Source: Mycolicibacterium poriferae
Lineage (GTDB): Bacteria > Actinomycetota > Actinomycetes > Mycobacteriales > Mycobacteriaceae
Assembly (NCBI RefSeq): GCF_010728325.1
Contig: NZ_AP022570.1
Location: forward strand, 558,001-622,000
Direction of reading: 5' to 3'
DNA length: 64,000 bases
Part shown: positions 41,092-49,143 of the stretch, in pieces
Layout of the letters: each line of letters starts with the position of its first letter
Numbering within the stretch: position 1 is the stretch's first letter
Translations under genes and position numbers: made by a program
The notes under the pieces: model-generated
Told to the model about the DNA's origin: nothing
Database searches by the model: none
The model's input: the letters and a program-made list of their open reading frames with translations, nothing else

Positions 41092-42200
41092 AGGCGGCAC
41101 CGGTGACCATCCACGGACGGGCGTCGTGGACGGTCGTAGACGCTTCAGGCCTACCGGTCGGGGAGGTCGAGCAGTTCCTGCACTGGCTGCGTGCGATCGG
41201 CCGGTCGCAGAACACCGTCCGCTCGTATGCGCGCCACCTGAGCTTGTTCTACCGGTGGCTGGGCGCACGCGGAATCGACTGGGACGCCGTAGTATTCGAC
41301 GCACTGTGTGATTTCGTGGGGGCGCTGTCGGCCGGTTTGCCCCCGCTGCCGACCCGGTCCGGTAGCCGGGCGCCGGGAACGGTCAAAGCGGTGAGCGCGG
41401 CCGTGCGCGAGTTCTACGAGTTCCACCGCGTCGAAGGCCGCGGACCGCAGGATCTGGTGTTGACCCGCAACCCGTCGCGGCTCCCGCGCCGGGCACACAG
41501 CTTCCTGGCCCACATCGAGCAACGCCACCCCAGCGCGGTCTCCCGGTTGACCCGGCCGGGCAAGCAGCCGGCAGAGACCGTGCAGCTGATCGACTTCGAG
41601 GCCGACTTCGCGACGTTGCTGGCGGCGGCGTCGACCCACCGCGACCGGCTGCTGCTCTCCGCGCTCTATGACCTGGGCCTGCGGGTCGGGCAGGCGTTAG
41701 GCCTACGGCACGCCGACCTGGACCCGATGCGCAAGCGAGTGCAGGTGTGCCGCCGGGAGGACAACGCCAACGGGGCGCTGTCAAAGCAGCGAGCGCAATT
41801 CGCGGTGGCCGCGCCCCGCCGGTTCTTCGACCTGTACGCCGCTTACCTCCTCAGTGAGATCTCCGACCTGGACAGCGATTACGTGTTCGTCAACCTGTCC
41901 CGGCCCCCGGTCGGCGGGCCGCTGTCGTACTCGAACGCCTACCAGATCATCGAGCACATCGGCTCCGTAGCGGGCCTTGACGGGCTGCACCCACACATGC
42001 TGCGCCATACCCACGCAACTGCGCTGGCCAAGGCCGGATGGACGTCGGCTGAGATCGCTGCCCGGCTTGGCCAGTCGCACGCCGCCAGCGCCGACGTCTA
42101 CATCCACCTCGCCAGCGACGATCTGGCAGACCGATTGCGCCGCACCGAGCAGCTGGTGTGGGCGCCACCGCAGCGCGAGGCAGGCCATGAGAAACATTGA
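41088..42200 (+). CDS. Tyrosine recombinase, Tn554 TnpA-like
   Basis: This 370-residue recombinase has an N-terminal SAM-like core-binding domain (LHWLRAIGRSQNTVRSYARH). The C-terminal catalytic domain carries Arg199 (DLGLRVGQALGLRHADL), His303 and Arg306 in HPHMLRHTHATALAKAG, a late His in LGQSHAASAD, and nucleophile Tyr338 in DVYIHLAS. All active-site residues are present. Length and order (followed by a long recombinase and a short TnpC-like gene) match Tn554 TnpA (361 residues). GTG 41088 overlaps the previous stop, and its own stop lies 14 nt inside the next gene. It probably cuts the TCGAATCT core. Confidence 0.9.
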   Translation: MKAAPVTIHGRASWTVVDASGLPVGEVEQFLHWLRAIGRSQNTVRSYARHLSLFYRWLGARGIDWDAVVFDALCDFVGALSAGLPPLPTRSGSRAPGTVKAVSAAVREFYEFHRVEGRGPQDLVLTRNPSRLPRRAHSFLAHIEQRHPSAVSRLTRPGKQPAETVQLIDFEADFATLLAAASTHRDRLLLSALYDLGLRVGQALGLRHADLDPMRKRVQVCRREDNANGALSKQRAQFAVAAPRRFFDLYAAYLLSEISDLDSDYVFVNLSRPPVGGPLSYSNAYQIIEHIGSVAGLDGLHPHMLRHTHATALAKAGWTSAEIAARLGQSHAASADVYIHLASDDLADRLRRTEQLVWAPPQREAGHEKH

Positions 42201-44196
42201 TTCCCACCCTGACTCCACGCGCAGAGGCCGCCGTTCGCCGCTACGGGTACCCGACGGGCCGTGGTGTCAGCCGACGTGGCAGGTGGTCGAACCGGCCGGA
42301 GACCGCCGCCGCCAGGCGGCGGACCCCTGCGCCGTCGACGCATGCAACAGCGAGCGGTACTGGCTGGGCGGCCCCCACTCCGCAGGCGCCGAGCGGCGCG
42401 GATTGTGCTACGCGCACTACTTCCAATGGTTCCGCGCCGGCCAGCCCGCCGACTTCACCGCATGGGCAACCTTCGAAGCCCAACCCGTCGGCGCCCCGCG
42501 CGGCCACCTCTCGGCCCAGATCGTCGACTTCCGGCGGCTACCGCAGATCGCGGCCGATGAGATCCGGTTCGTCGTCGCCACCAAGGTGCGCCGCGGCGAC
42601 TGGACCCCCAACACCAGCCTCCGCCGCTTCTTGATGGTGCTCATCGACACCGCCGACGGCCGGATCACCGACTCCCTCACCGAGCGACCCGCCGGCGAGT
42701 GGCTTCTGCTGTGCCGGCAGCATTGGCCGCACGCGAGCTCGTTCGACTCCCTGTGTGCACCCTACATTCGGCGCTTCTTCCGACTCCTCGACGGCGCCAC
42801 CAACCCGGACCCGTGGGCCGACGACCACTGGCACTGGCGAGACGGATTCGAATTCGTTCTCGACGCCACCCAATCCGGATCGACACACACCGCCGTGGAC
42901 TGGTCGACGGTGACCGTGCCGTGGCTGCGTGACGCGGTCAAAGAACTCGCACGCCGGCAGCTCACCACCGCCACCCTGGCCTGGGGCACGCTGACCCAGT
43001 GGGTGCGCGCCACCCGCCAGCTCGCCCGGTTCCTCACCCGCGACGACGAATCACCGGAACCGTCCGCGGTGACCAGGCCGGTCTTCCTTGACTACCTGGC
43101 GTGGACCCGGCGACCGGACACCCAAGCGGACGCGCGGTTGGCCAATACCGCCGCCTACCTGCTGGAGTCGCTGCACGACACCCAGATCGTGCCCGCTCTC
43201 GGGTCGGCGGTGTTCCTCCGACGAGGCGAGAACGTGCACCGCAAGACCCGCAGCCCCCGCCCGTTCCCGCCGGACGTAATCGAACGCGTCGACACGCTGA
43301 TCGTCGACAACCCCGCAACCGACCCCACCCTGCGGTCGATGATCGCCACCACCCGGTGGGCAGGCTGCCGCATCTCCGAACTGGTCGCCCTGCCCATCGA
43401 CTGCCTGCACCGCTCCGACGCGGGCTACTGGATCGAATATTGGATGCCCAAAACCCGGGCCTGGCGCCGATTCCCCATCCCGGACAGCCTCGCAACCATC
43501 GTCCTCGACCAGCAGACCCGCGTGCGCGACACCTACGGCCCCGACGCCGAGCACCTATTCCCCGGCGCCCGGTCCAACGCCGCCGCCGGCCGCACCCAAC
43601 CCTGGTCGACCAGCGGCCTGCGGCACCGCCTCGCCGCACTGTTCACCGAACACGGCATCACCACCTCGACCATCACCGGCGAGCCGATCTCCGGCGGCGA
43701 TGTGCACCGCTTCCGGCACACCATCGGAACCACACTGCTCAACAACGGCTGGACCCAACAAGAAGTGCGCGACTTCCTCGGCCACCACAGCGACACCATG
43801 ACCTCGGCATACGCCCGCATCACCGACGACACCCTGGCCCGCAAAGCACGTGAATTCTGGAACAGCGCCGCAACAGACACGACCAACACCGACGCCGACG
43901 TGGAGCGGCTCCGGGCCCGGTTCACCACCGCGCTGCCCAACGGATTCTGCACTCTCCCAACGGCGCAACGCTGCGAATTCCGGCCCAACCCCTGCCTCGA
44001 CTGCTCCTTCCACGACCCCGGCGGCCGGGTCTTCCTCGGCGCCCATATCGCGCACCGCGACCAACTGCAACGCCTCACCGCCGACGCTCACGAGCGCGGC
44101 GACGCAGCCGCCGTCGAATTGAACACGGCGATGCTCGACAAGGTCTCCAAACTGATCAGCGAAATCGACCCGAACACCACGCAGGAACCTCAGTGA
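42187..44196 (+). CDS. Long tyrosine recombinase, Tn554 TnpB-like
   Basis: This 669-residue recombinase has an extended N-terminal region with a Cys/His cluster (CAVDACNSERYWLGG then CYAHYF). A core-binding domain follows, and the catalytic domain carries Arg395 (TRWAGCRISELVALP), HRFRHTIGTTLLNNGW, LGHHSDTMTS and nucleophile Tyr542 (SAYARI). A second Cys/His cluster near the C-terminus (CEFRPNPCLDCSFH) may bind zinc. Tn554 TnpB has 630 residues and the same layout. ATG 42187 overlaps the TnpA-like gene by 14 bp, and the stop overlaps the TnpC-like gene by 4 bp. Confidence 0.9.
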   Translation: MRNIDSHPDSTRRGRRSPLRVPDGPWCQPTWQVVEPAGDRRRQAADPCAVDACNSERYWLGGPHSAGAERRGLCYAHYFQWFRAGQPADFTAWATFEAQPVGAPRGHLSAQIVDFRRLPQIAADEIRFVVATKVRRGDWTPNTSLRRFLMVLIDTADGRITDSLTERPAGEWLLLCRQHWPHASSFDSLCAPYIRRFFRLLDGATNPDPWADDHWHWRDGFEFVLDATQSGSTHTAVDWSTVTVPWLRDAVKELARRQLTTATLAWGTLTQWVRATRQLARFLTRDDESPEPSAVTRPVFLDYLAWTRRPDTQADARLANTAAYLLESLHDTQIVPALGSAVFLRRGENVHRKTRSPRPFPPDVIERVDTLIVDNPATDPTLRSMIATTRWAGCRISELVALPIDCLHRSDAGYWIEYWMPKTRAWRRFPIPDSLATIVLDQQTRVRDTYGPDAEHLFPGARSNAAAGRTQPWSTSGLRHRLAALFTEHGITTSTITGEPISGGDVHRFRHTIGTTLLNNGWTQQEVRDFLGHHSDTMTSAYARITDDTLARKAREFWNSAATDTTNTDADVERLRARFTTALPNGFCTLPTAQRCEFRPNPCLDCSFHDPGGRVFLGAHIAHRDQLQRLTADAHERGDAAAVELNTAMLDKVSKLISEIDPNTTQEPQ

Positions 44197-44606
44197 GCGC
44201 CGACGACCGCGAACGCCGCACCGCACGCCTGACCGCAGCAGCCGCCGCCCGCACCACCGACGCCACCGCCCGCGCCCGCCGCGCGATCACCCGACTGCGA
44301 AACACCGGTCAGCCCGTCACCTTCGTCGACGTCGCCCGCGACGCCGGTGTATCGACCAGCTTCCTCTACCAGCACAGCCAACTACGCGACGACATCACCA
44401 ACCTCCGCACCACCACGACCACCACGGCGACGGCCGCAACAGGGCGCGCGGCAAGCCTGGAATCGCTACGCACCAAACTCGCCACCGCGATCGCCCGCAA
44501 CCGTGAACTCACCGAACAACTCGCGCAGCTTCGCACCGAGAACGAAGCACTTCGCAGCCGACTCCTCGAATCCCGCATCCCTGCGGCGACACCGCATCCG
44601 TCATAG
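44193..44606 (+). CDS. TnpC-like accessory protein (DUF6262 type)
   Basis: This 137-residue protein is Thr/Ala-rich with an HTH-like segment (VTFVDVARDAGVSTSFLYQH) and a C-terminal coiled coil (LRTKLATAIARNRELTEQLAQ, split: ELTEQLAQLRTENEALRSRL). This matches the short third protein of Tn554-type elements, TnpC (125 residues), which in Tn554 affects transposition efficiency and orientation. GTG 44193 overlaps the upstream stop. It is the last gene of the element; the right junction begins 142 bp downstream. Confidence 0.82.
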   Translation: MSADDRERRTARLTAAAAARTTDATARARRAITRLRNTGQPVTFVDVARDAGVSTSFLYQHSQLRDDITNLRTTTTTTATAATGRAASLESLRTKLATAIARNRELTEQLAQLRTENEALRSRLLESRIPAATPHPS

Positions 44607-44747
44607 CCGGACCGGACCCAACCAGAACCAACGGGGCCACAGCGCAGCCCACCACCGTCGACGACTTCCTACAGATAACCCGGCCACGACGACGGACCTA
44701 CGCCAAGCCGCGGCCCCGTCGTAGACGTCGACTCCACACGCCGCTCA

Positions 44748-44776
44748 CCTAGAGATATCGAATCTCCTAGGCTCCA
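44748..44776 (+). pseudogene. alaT: Right junction (attR) with the 3' fragment of host tRNA-Ala
   Basis: Arm CCTAGAGATA (44748-44757) belongs to the element. Core TCGAATCT (44758-44765) is followed by CCTAGGCTCCA (44766-44776), which is the T-stem 3' remainder, the acceptor 3' strand AGGCTCC and the discriminator A of host tRNA-Ala. No promoter or 5' half is attached, so this fragment cannot give a tRNA. Confidence 0.92.
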
Positions 44777-44784
44777 CAAGTGCG

Positions 44785-46131
44785 TCAGCATTCGACGACG
44801 TTGAGGGCAAGCCCGCCCAGTGACGTCTCCTTGTACTTCTCGGCCATGTCGGCCCCGGTGTCGCGCATCGTCTTGATTGCGGTGTCCAGGCTGACGTGGT
44901 GGATGCCGTCGCCGCGCAACGCCATCCGCGCGGCGGTGATCGCCTTGACCGAGGCCACGGCGTTGCGTTCGATACACGGGATCTGCACCAGGCCTCCAAC
45001 CGGATCGCAGGTCAGCCCGAGGTTGTGCTCGATGCCGATCTCGGCGGCGTTCTCCACCTGCGCAGGCGTGCCGCCGAGCACCGCGGCCAGCCCGGCGGCT
45101 GCCATCGAGCACGCCGAGCCCACCTCCCCCTGGCAGCCGACCTCCGCGCCGGAGATCGAGGCATTGGTCTTGAACAACTGGCCGATGGCCGCGGCGGTGA
45201 GCAGGAATTCGACGACGCCGTCCTCGCAGGCGTCTGGGACGAAGCGCCAGTAGTAGTGCAGCACAGCGGGAATGATGCCGGCGGCACCGTTGGTGGGTGC
45301 GGTGACGACCCGGCCGCCTGCGGCGTTCTCCTCGTTGACCGCGAGTGCGAACACGGTCACCCAGTCCATCGCGTACAGCGGGTCGGTCGGATCCGCCTCG
45401 AGTGCCTGGGCCAGCGCCGGCGCCCGGCGACGGACCCGCAGACCGCCGGGCAACACCCCTTCGGCGCGCAGTCCGTTGTCCACGCACTCGCGCATCACCG
45501 CCCAGATGCGCAGCAGGCCCGCGCGGAGCTCCCTGTGACCAAGGGCTGCTTCGTTGCGGGCCATGATCTCGGCGATCCGACAGTTGTTCTCGACGGCCAG
45601 GCCCACCAGCTCCGCGCCGGTGGTGAACGGGTGCGGCACCGCCGGGACGGCGGGGGTCGCCTCCCCTTCGGCGAGGACGAATCCCCCGCCCACCGAGTAG
45701 TACACCCGGTGCAGCAGCTCTCCCCAGTCACCGGCGAACGCGGTGAACACCATGCCGTTGCTGTGGAATTCCATGGCGCGCAACGACAGAACGATGTCTG
45801 CGCCCGGGTCGAACTCGATCGGGTGTTCCCCGGCCAGGCGTAGCCGCCGGTCTGTGCGGATGGCGTCGACGCGGCTGCGCGCCTCGGCGGGGTCGACGGT
45901 CTCGGGGGCGAAACCCTCGAGGCCGAGCAGGACCGCGCCGGGGGTGCCGTGCCCTGCGCCGGTCGCGCCGAGTGAGCCGTAGAGCTCGACGCGGATGCGG
46001 GCCACGTCGGTGAGCCGGCCGTCGGCCACCAGCTGGTCGACGAAGCGGTGCGCGGCCCGCATCGGCCCGACGGTGTGCGAACTCGACGGTCCGATACCGA
46101 CGGAGAACAGATCGAACACCGAGACGGTCAT
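44785..46131 (-). CDS. sdaA: L-serine ammonia-lyase (L-serine dehydratase)
   Basis: This 448-residue single-chain iron-sulfur enzyme deaminates L-serine to pyruvate. The beta-domain begins [20 protein letters not shown]. The alpha-domain contains the [4Fe-4S] cysteines in [25 protein letters not shown] and a C-terminal Cys near the last residue (NVVEC). The SSSHT serine-binding motif is intact. The gene ends 8 bp from the restored tRNA-Ala 3' end, so it flanks the insertion. In M. tuberculosis sdaA is elsewhere (Rv0069c), so its location here reflects local rearrangement. Confidence 0.93.
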   Translation of the reverse strand: MTVSVFDLFSVGIGPSSSHTVGPMRAAHRFVDQLVADGRLTDVARIRVELYGSLGATGAGHGTPGAVLLGLEGFAPETVDPAEARSRVDAIRTDRRLRLAGEHPIEFDPGADIVLSLRAMEFHSNGMVFTAFAGDWGELLHRVYYSVGGGFVLAEGEATPAVPAVPHPFTTGAELVGLAVENNCRIAEIMARNEAALGHRELRAGLLRIWAVMRECVDNGLRAEGVLPGGLRVRRRAPALAQALEADPTDPLYAMDWVTVFALAVNEENAAGGRVVTAPTNGAAGIIPAVLHYYWRFVPDACEDGVVEFLLTAAAIGQLFKTNASISGAEVGCQGEVGSACSMAAAGLAAVLGGTPAQVENAAEIGIEHNLGLTCDPVGGLVQIPCIERNAVASVKAITAARMALRGDGIHHVSLDTAIKTMRDTGADMAEKYKETSLGGLALNVVEC

Positions 46132-46144
46132 GGTGCGGGACGCG

Positions 46145-46579
46145 CTACGGCTTGGGGGTGACTTCGACGCTGGGCTCGAGCGCCGAGGGTTCCGGCTGGG
46201 TGGAACGCCGCACGATCACGAACGCCGCCGCTCCCCCGGCGAGGACGACCGTGCCGACACCAGCGATCAGCAGTGTCCGCTTGCGGGAGCGGGTTCTGCG
46301 CCCCTTGGTGAGCGTGTCGGGCAGCTGCGCCACCGCTTCCTGTGCAGCGGCCAGCTCGGCAGCGACGGTCTCCTGCGCCGCACTCAGTTCGGCCTTGAGT
46401 TGTCTGGCCAGTTCACTGCGCCGGTAACGGTCACCGACCCAGGCCGCCGACGAGCGGGCCGAATCCACCCCGATTCCGAGCGCTCCCCTGGTGACGTCGA
46501 CCGGACCGATCGTCGAGTACTTCAACCCGCGGCTCAGTCGCTGACGTGGGGTCAGTCGGAGTTCGGTCTTGGAGCGCAT
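46145..46579 (-). CDS. cwsA: Cell wall synthesis protein CwsA
   Basis: The 144-residue protein begins [20 protein letters not shown]. It has a helical central segment ([20 protein letters not shown]) and one C-terminal membrane helix ([21 protein letters not shown]) followed by a short acidic tail. Length, layout and position next to ppiA and crgA match Rv0008c, established as CwsA, a partner of CrgA and the polar protein Wag31 in division and polar growth. It lies 13 bp downstream in the direction of sdaA, so it may be co-transcribed with it. Confidence 0.85.
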   Translation of the reverse strand: MRSKTELRLTPRQRLSRGLKYSTIGPVDVTRGALGIGVDSARSSAAWVGDRYRRSELARQLKAELSAAQETVAAELAAAQEAVAQLPDTLTKGRRTRSRKRTLLIAGVGTVVLAGGAAAFVIVRRSTQPEPSALEPSVEVTPKP

Positions 46580-46687
46580 AGTCCACCTCTTTCACACCTG
46601 GCGGTGTCGCGTCTATCAGCCTGCCATCTCGCCGAACTCCACGGTGCCCGGTTGGGCCCGGGAGGGGGCGTGGCACACTGACTTCCC

Positions 46688-47215
46688 GTGACGAGTCCTA
46701 TTCAGACCGCGACCGCGACCCTGCACACGAACCGGGGCGACATCAAGATCGCCTTGTTCGGTAACCATGCGCCCAAGACCGTGGCTAACTTCGTCGGATT
46801 GGCTCAGGGCACCAAGGATTACAGCACCGAGAACGCGTCGGGCGGCTCGTCGGGCCCGTTCTACGACGGCGTGATCTTCCACCGGGTGATCGACGGATTC
46901 ATGATCCAGGGCGGCGACCCGACGGGAACCGGCCGTGGCGACGCCGGCTACAAGTTCGCCGACGAGTTCCACCCCGAGCTGCAGTTCGACAAGCCCTACC
47001 TGCTGGCCATGGCCAACGCCGGGCCCGGCACCAACGGCTCGCAGTTCTTCATCACGGTCACCGAGACGCCACATCTGAACCGTCGGCACACGATCTTCGG
47101 TGAGGTCGTCGATCCCGAGTCGCAGAAGGTTGTCGACGCGATCGCCAAGACGCCGACCGATCGGGGCGACCGCCCGACGGATCCGGTCGTGATCGAGTCG
47201 ATCACCATCTCTTAG
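46688..47215 (+). CDS. ppiA: Cyclophilin-type peptidyl-prolyl cis-trans isomerase A
   Basis: This 175-residue cytoplasmic prolyl isomerase has cyclophilin motifs: ALFGNHAPKTVANFVGL, FHRVIDGFMIQGGDPTG with the catalytic Arg, and AMANAGPGTNGSQFFITV. The terminal HTIFGEVVD is also conserved. No signal peptide is present. The start is GTG 46688. The gene is divergent from cwsA and convergent with the PH-domain gene. It corresponds to Rv0009. Confidence 0.95.
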   Translation: MTSPIQTATATLHTNRGDIKIALFGNHAPKTVANFVGLAQGTKDYSTENASGGSSGPFYDGVIFHRVIDGFMIQGGDPTGTGRGDAGYKFADEFHPELQFDKPYLLAMANAGPGTNGSQFFITVTETPHLNRRHTIFGEVVDPESQKVVDAIAKTPTDRGDRPTDPVVIESITIS

Positions 47216-47222
47216 CGACGTC

Positions 47223-47259
47223 GGCGTGGTTGTCGGCGCTCAGCGTCGATGACCACGCC
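47223..47259. terminator. Possible bidirectional hairpin between ppiA and the PH-domain gene
   Basis: GGCGTGGT (47223-47230) is perfectly complementary to ACCACGCC (47252-47259), with a 21-nt loop, between two convergent stops. There is no T-tract, as is usual in mycobacteria, so termination is an inference. Confidence 0.4.
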
Positions 47260-47263
47260 GCCA

Positions 47264-47692
47264 TCACGCCCGGCCGGGGGCGAATCCGGTTTCGGTGAGC
47301 GCGTCGAGGACGTGCAACGGGTCGGTGCCGAGGTCCCAGCGGCTCAATACCAGCAGCCGGTCGTCGGTCGTGTCGATCTCCAGCAGGCGCACCTTGCGCC
47401 CGATGCGGCGGAACTCGGTGATGCGGATCAGGGCGATGTCAGCTCTGGTGAGTTCTCGCCGCCGCCACCAGCCGCGGTAGATCAGGACGGCATCGTCGAT
47501 TGCCAGTTTCGGCCGAGCGCGCCACGACATGATGGCAAACAGCAGCAAACCGACGGCGGCGGTCCCGATCAGGATGCGTCCCGGCACGTCTGTGACCAGC
47601 GTCACAGCGCCTACGCCGAGGAAAATGCCGAGAATCGCGGCTCCGACGAGGCCTGCGGTCGGTGGACCCCACGAAGTTTGCTGGGCGGACAT
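47264..47692 (-). CDS. Membrane protein with PH domain (Rv0010c-like)
   Basis: The 142-residue protein has two closely spaced membrane helices (GLVGAAILGIFLGVGAVTLV and ILIGTAAVGLLLFAIMSW). A bacterial PH-like domain follows (AIDDAVLIYRGWWRRRELTRAD, split: LIYRGWWRRRELTRADIALI, and LLVLSRWDLGTDPLHVLDAL). Its role is unknown. ATG 47692 (MSAQQTSWG) is chosen because GGAGAGGG lies just upstream; the frame stays open to 47731. It is the neighbour of crgA in all mycobacteria I recall. Confidence 0.82.
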   Translation of the reverse strand: MSAQQTSWGPPTAGLVGAAILGIFLGVGAVTLVTDVPGRILIGTAAVGLLLFAIMSWRARPKLAIDDAVLIYRGWWRRRELTRADIALIRITEFRRIGRKVRLLEIDTTDDRLLVLSRWDLGTDPLHVLDALTETGFAPGRA

Positions 47693-47841
47693 TTCACCCT
47701 CTCCTACCGCGGACAACGGGGTTATCCACAAGTGCTATCCCCAATGGGGATGAATCACAACCGTGTGATCTGGTGACGACCTGGTGGCGCCGACGGTAAC
47801 GCGAAGCGACCAAGATGAATTCATTCGGCGGCCGGCGCCGG

Positions 47842-48123
47842 TCACCGCCACCGCATCGTGAGCAGCAGGCCCGTGATCATGAAGGCAAACGCGATGGCGT
47901 AGTTCCACACATTGAGGTCGGCCATCCACTGCAGGAAGCTGGGAGCGTCGGGACCGTTGCCGGCCAGCTGGAACACGATGAGCCACACCAGGCCGAGCAG
48001 CATCAGACCGACGAAGAGAACGACGAACCACATGCTCGACGGACCCGCCTTGACCTTCACCGGCGTCCGGCTCACCGGGTTGATGGTGAAGTCGTTCTTC
48101 TTACGGACCTTGGACTTGGGCAT
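47842..48123 (-). CDS. crgA: Cell division protein CrgA
   Basis: This 93-residue protein starts [16 protein letters not shown] and has two membrane helices ([20 protein letters not shown] and [20 protein letters not shown]). It is the actinobacterial divisome protein that binds FtsZ, FtsQ, FtsI and CwsA. The frame is open to 48201, but the conserved start is ATG 48123. It corresponds to Rv0011c. A DUF881 gene is transcribed divergently. Confidence 0.94.
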   Translation of the reverse strand: MPKSKVRKKNDFTINPVSRTPVKVKAGPSSMWFVVLFVGLMLLGLVWLIVFQLAGNGPDAPSFLQWMADLNVWNYAIAFAFMITGLLLTMRWR

Positions 48124-48243
48124 GCGAACCTTCGGACGATCGGCGCCGCACCGGCCGCCGGTGTCCTCAAACCACCGGTTGGTGCGACGATGTGTAGGCA
48201 AAGCCTAACGTAGCCGCGAACCTGCTCCCAGGAGATGAAGCCC

Positions 48244-49005
48244 ATGCCGGACTCGACGCCGCCGCGGCCGACACGCTCGGCGTGGCGCTGGGGCGTGCCG
48301 GCGGTGTGTGTGGCCGCGGGATTGCTGCTCGGGGTGACGCACAGCGTCTCGGGGGGCGACGAGATCCGGGGCAGTGACGCACCCCGGTTGGTCGATCTGG
48401 TGCGCGAGGCGCAGCAGTCGGTGGACCGGTTGACCGCCGAACGCGACGCCGCCGCGGACGCCATCGCCAACCATCACGGCGGCACCCCGTCGTCGGCGGC
48501 GGCGCTGGAGGCGATCACCCGCCGCGGAGATGCCCTGGCCGGTGCCGCCGGGTTGACCCCGTTGCGGGGCCCGGGCCTGGTGGTGACGCTCGACGATGCG
48601 CAACGCGACGCCCAGGGCCGGTTTCCGCGCGACGCCTCCCCCGACGACCTCGTCGTCCACCAGCAGGACATCGAAGCGGTGCTCAACGCCATGTGGAGCG
48701 CGGGAGCCGAGGGTGTGCAGGTGCAGGATCAGCGCATCATCGCGACGTCGGCTCCGCGCTGCGTGGGCAACACGCTGTTGCTCAACGGCCGCACCTACAG
48801 TCCGCCCTATGTCATCTCGGCGATCGGTGATGCCGCGGCGATGCAGGACGCGTTGGCGGCTGCGCCGATGGTGACGCTGTACAAGCGCTATGTCGACCGA
48901 TTCGGGCTGGGTTACAGCGAGGAGCGGCGCGACGTCGAGCTCGTCGGGCACACCGAGCCGGTCCGGATGGAGTACGCGGAGCCGATGGGCCCTTTAGGCT
49001 ACTGA
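48244..49005 (+). CDS. DUF881 family membrane-anchored protein (Rv0012-like)
   Basis: The 253-residue protein has an N-terminal signal-anchor (AWRWGVPAVCVAAGLLLGV). It is followed by a coiled coil (LVDLVREAQQSVDRLTAERD) and the DUF881 fold (LTPLRGPGLVVTLDDAQRD, DLVVHQQDIEAVLNAMWSAG). Related proteins occur next to sortase and division genes in Gram-positive bacteria; the function is unknown. ATG 48244 has CCAGGAG at ideal distance; ATG 48235 lies too close to that site. Confidence 0.85.
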   Translation: MPDSTPPRPTRSAWRWGVPAVCVAAGLLLGVTHSVSGGDEIRGSDAPRLVDLVREAQQSVDRLTAERDAAADAIANHHGGTPSSAAALEAITRRGDALAGAAGLTPLRGPGLVVTLDDAQRDAQGRFPRDASPDDLVVHQQDIEAVLNAMWSAGAEGVQVQDQRIIATSAPRCVGNTLLLNGRTYSPPYVISAIGDAAAMQDALAAAPMVTLYKRYVDRFGLGYSEERRDVELVGHTEPVRMEYAEPMGPLGY

Positions 49006-49143
49006 ATAGACGGTCCCGAAAATTAGCTGTCGCCTAGCGCTTCTGTGTTCCTCCTGATATACAGAATTTCGCTGTTTGGACAGCAATAGCTGTTCTGAAC
49101 GCGATTGTCCGCTTGCGGCAGTGCTTCGGGGGAGGGCCATGCC

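Larger units (their letters stand above)
34766..44757. mobile_element. Tn554-like element of about 9,992 bp inserted in tRNA-Ala, carrying a replacement tRNA-Ala and metal-resistance cargo
   Basis: The element is bounded by two copies of the 8-bp core TCGAATCT (34766-34773 and 44758-44765), one unit being 9,992 bp. Inside the cores lie perfect 10-bp inverted arms, TATCTCTAGG on the left and CCTAGAGATA on the right. Host tRNA-Ala sequence flanks both cores. The right end carries two tyrosine recombinases and a TnpC-like protein in the tnpA-tnpB-tnpC order and sizes of Tn554 (361, 630 and 125 residues in Tn554; 370, 669 and 137 here). Cargo includes a tRNA-Ala, CmtR/CtpG-like metal defence, two methyltransferase-family genes and an XRE-ImmA regulator. 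Base composition is not obviously different from the host. Confidence 0.9.
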
